Assembly (NCBI GenBank): GCA_027658995.1
Contig: JAQDQK010000003.1
Span: 62,001-126,000, forward strand
Reading direction: 5' to 3'
DNA length: 64,000 nt
Origin: Propionibacteriaceae bacterium AM104-82
GTDB lineage: Bacteria > Actinomycetota > Actinomycetes > Propionibacteriales > Propionibacteriaceae
The notes beneath the pieces were generated by a model. The model searched no databases. It was not told the DNA's origin and saw only the letters and a list, made by a program, of their open reading frames with translations. Both the position numbers and the translations under genes were made by a program. The first letter of the stretch is position 1. Every line of letters begins with the position of its first letter. Positions 62,447 through 64,000 of the stretch are shown in pieces.

Positions 62447-63910
62447 ATGACCACTGACGCGCCCGCCCGCACCCGAGTCGCCCCGTCGCCCACCGGCGAC
62501 CCACACGTCGGCACCGCCTTCATGGCGCTGTTCGACCTGGCATGGGCACGGAAGACCGGCGGACAGTTCGTGCTGCGCATCGAGGACACCGACCAGAACC
62601 GGCTGGTGGCGGGCTCTGAGCAGCAGATCTACGACTCGCTCGACTGGCTCGGCCTCTCCCCGGACGAGAGCCCCGCCAAGGGCGGCCCCTACGCGCCGTA
62701 CAAGCAGTCGCAGCGCCTCGAGACCTACCGCCCCTTCGTCGATCAGTTGGTCGCCGACGGCCACGCCTACTACTGCTGGTGCTCCTCGGAGCGCCTCGCC
62801 GAACTGCGCGAGGAGCAGAACAGGCAGAAGCTGTCGACCACCGGCTACGACCGGCTCTGCTACGGCAAGACGCGCGAGGAGCGCGCGGCGCTGCCGGGCT
62901 TCTCCGAGACGCCCGTGGTGCGGATGCTGATCCCCGACGACGCACCGCTGGAGTTCGAGGACATCATCCGCGGCACCGTCAAGGCGCCACGGCCCGACGA
63001 CCAGGTGATCCTCAAGGCCGACGGTTTCCCGACCTACCACCTCGCGGTCGTCGTCGACGACCACCTGATGGGCATCAACACGGTGGTGCGCGGCGAAGAG
63101 TGGATCTCCTCGACGCCCAAGCACGTCCTGCTGTACCGCTGGCTCGGGTGGGAGTTGCCCGCGTTCGCGCACATGCCGCTGCTGCGCAACACCGACAAGT
63201 CGAAGATCTCCAAGCGCAAGAACCCGGCCGCCCGGCTGATGTGGTTCAAGGAGCAGGGCTACCTGCCGGAGGCGGTGCGCAACTTCCTCCAGTTGCTCGG
63301 CTACGCCGGCGACGAGGAGAACGAGGTCTCAACCTTCGAGGAGTTCGTCGAGAACTTCGCATGGTCGAAGGTCAACACCGTCGGCCCGATCTTCGACCTG
63401 AAGAAGCTCGACTGGCTCAATGGCGCCTACATCCGCTCGCTGAGCGCCGACGACCTGGCGGACCAGATCGCGGCATTCGCAAGCGACACCGGGCAGTGGG
63501 TCGACCCGAACGACGAGCAGTTGGCGGTGCTGCGCCAGGCCGTCCCGATCATCCAGGAGCGGTTGGTGCTGCTCAAGGACGCGCTGCCGCAACTTGACTA
63601 CCTGCTGGAGTCCGACGCGAACCTCGTCATCGAGCCGACCACCGTCAGCGAGCTTCCCGACAACGCCGCCGAGATCCTCGACGCGGCCATCGAGGTCGCC
63701 GGGTCCGTCGAGTTCGACGCGGCCAGCATCCAGGCGGGCCTGCGGGAGAAGATCGTCGACGGCATGGGCATCAAGCCCAAGTTCGCCTTCGGGCCGGTCC
63801 GGATCGCGATCTCCGGCCGCAAGGTGTCCCCGCCGCTGTTTGAGTCGATGGAGATCCTCGGCCGCGAGTCGTCCCTGACCCGGCTGCGCTCGCTGCGCGC
63901 CCAGCTCTAG
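62447..63910 (+). CDS. gltX: Glutamyl-tRNA synthetase
   Basis: 487 residues from ATG 62447. VAPSPTGDPHVGTAFMAL (HIGH motif with HVGT), RIEDTDQNR, the Cys-rich CWCSSERL zinc-like site, and KISKRKNPAA (KMSKS motif). It charges tRNA-Glu and, in GatCAB organisms, also tRNA-Gln. Finding it close to glnS suggests that here the discriminating form is enough. An upstream in-frame ATG at 62381 would extend into the divergent gene's leader and was rejected. Confidence 0.95.
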   Translation: MTTDAPARTRVAPSPTGDPHVGTAFMALFDLAWARKTGGQFVLRIEDTDQNRLVAGSEQQIYDSLDWLGLSPDESPAKGGPYAPYKQSQRLETYRPFVDQLVADGHAYYCWCSSERLAELREEQNRQKLSTTGYDRLCYGKTREERAALPGFSETPVVRMLIPDDAPLEFEDIIRGTVKAPRPDDQVILKADGFPTYHLAVVVDDHLMGINTVVRGEEWISSTPKHVLLYRWLGWELPAFAHMPLLRNTDKSKISKRKNPAARLMWFKEQGYLPEAVRNFLQLLGYAGDEENEVSTFEEFVENFAWSKVNTVGPIFDLKKLDWLNGAYIRSLSADDLADQIAAFASDTGQWVDPNDEQLAVLRQAVPIIQERLVLLKDALPQLDYLLESDANLVIEPTTVSELPDNAAEILDAAIEVAGSVEFDAASIQAGLREKIVDGMGIKPKFAFGPVRIAISGRKVSPPLFESMEILGRESSLTRLRSLRAQL

Positions 63911-63974
63911 CCAGCCTCCACCTGGCGCGGCGCCCCGATCAGCCTGGGGAGACGTCGTCGAAACCGTCCGCCAC

Positions 63975-64000
63975 TCAGTCCTCGATGATCAGTTCGGGGT
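63975..64000 (-). CDS. 3' end of an unidentified minus-strand gene
   Basis: On the minus strand the last bases read PELIIED then TGA (63975-63977). It is probably the end of a gene entering from beyond the window; too short to identify. Bases 63911-63974 hold nothing recognisable. Confidence 0.35.

Overview
The window is high-GC DNA with dense, often 4-bp-overlapping genes, GTG and TTG starts, and actinobacterial signatures: YbaB/WXG-type small proteins, ClpS next to a DUF2017 gene, DUF2510-RDD and DUF4112 proteins, long acidic N-termini on SecE and NusG, and a TTG-started rpoB. It comes from an Actinomycetota chromosome, most likely Propionibacteriaceae-like. The family is inferred from gene content and was not tested.

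Layout. 1-5.0 kb: end of an MFS transporter, a Ser/Thr kinase, an RDD membrane protein and 4-alpha-glucanotransferase malQ. 5.0-7.6 kb (minus strand): a type VII/ESX-style toxin cassette in the order YbaB-like protein, small helical WXG/EspC-like protein, WXG100-like carrier with hydrophobic tail, GH-E nuclease toxin domain, TPR protein (likely immunity). Carrier and toxin look like one gene split by an 8-bp tandem duplication. 7.7-13.1 kb: housekeeping genes pncB, clpS, DUF2017, murI, a 39-aa Cys-rich protein, rph, rdgB, thyA. 13.2-16.8 kb: a heterodimeric ABC exporter with one degenerate ATP site. 17.4-20.4 kb: tRNA-Trp, secE, nusG, rplK, rplA.

20.4-38.0 kb is an accessory block between rplKA and rplJL. 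It holds a pyroglutamyl peptidase, a LacI-controlled sugar importer with a sulfatase, a polar amino-acid ABC importer, and a YesMN-type two-component system joined to an AfuABC-type importer, an arrangement resembling hexose-phosphate sensing and uptake. 38.0-53.4 kb: rplJL (with L10 leader), rpoBC, a lipoprotein polysaccharide deacetylase, rpsL, rpsG, fusA and tuf, with clear promoters and terminators. RpsL carries Arg at position 43, the residue linked to streptomycin resistance elsewhere.

53.4-55.5 kb is about 2 kb without a credible gene. It holds seven hairpin-forming REP-like units, a 453-bp tandem duplication and a 19-bp palindrome. 55.5-59.3 kb encodes a large secreted GH29 alpha-L-fucosidase with LamG-like, discoidin and Ig-like modules; its signal peptide is one base out of frame with the mature protein. 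59.4-63.9 kb: a RibD/DHFR-like protein, glnS, a DUF4112 protein and gltX. Fucosidase, sulfatase, sugar importers and deacetylase together suggest use of complex, possibly host-derived, glycans.
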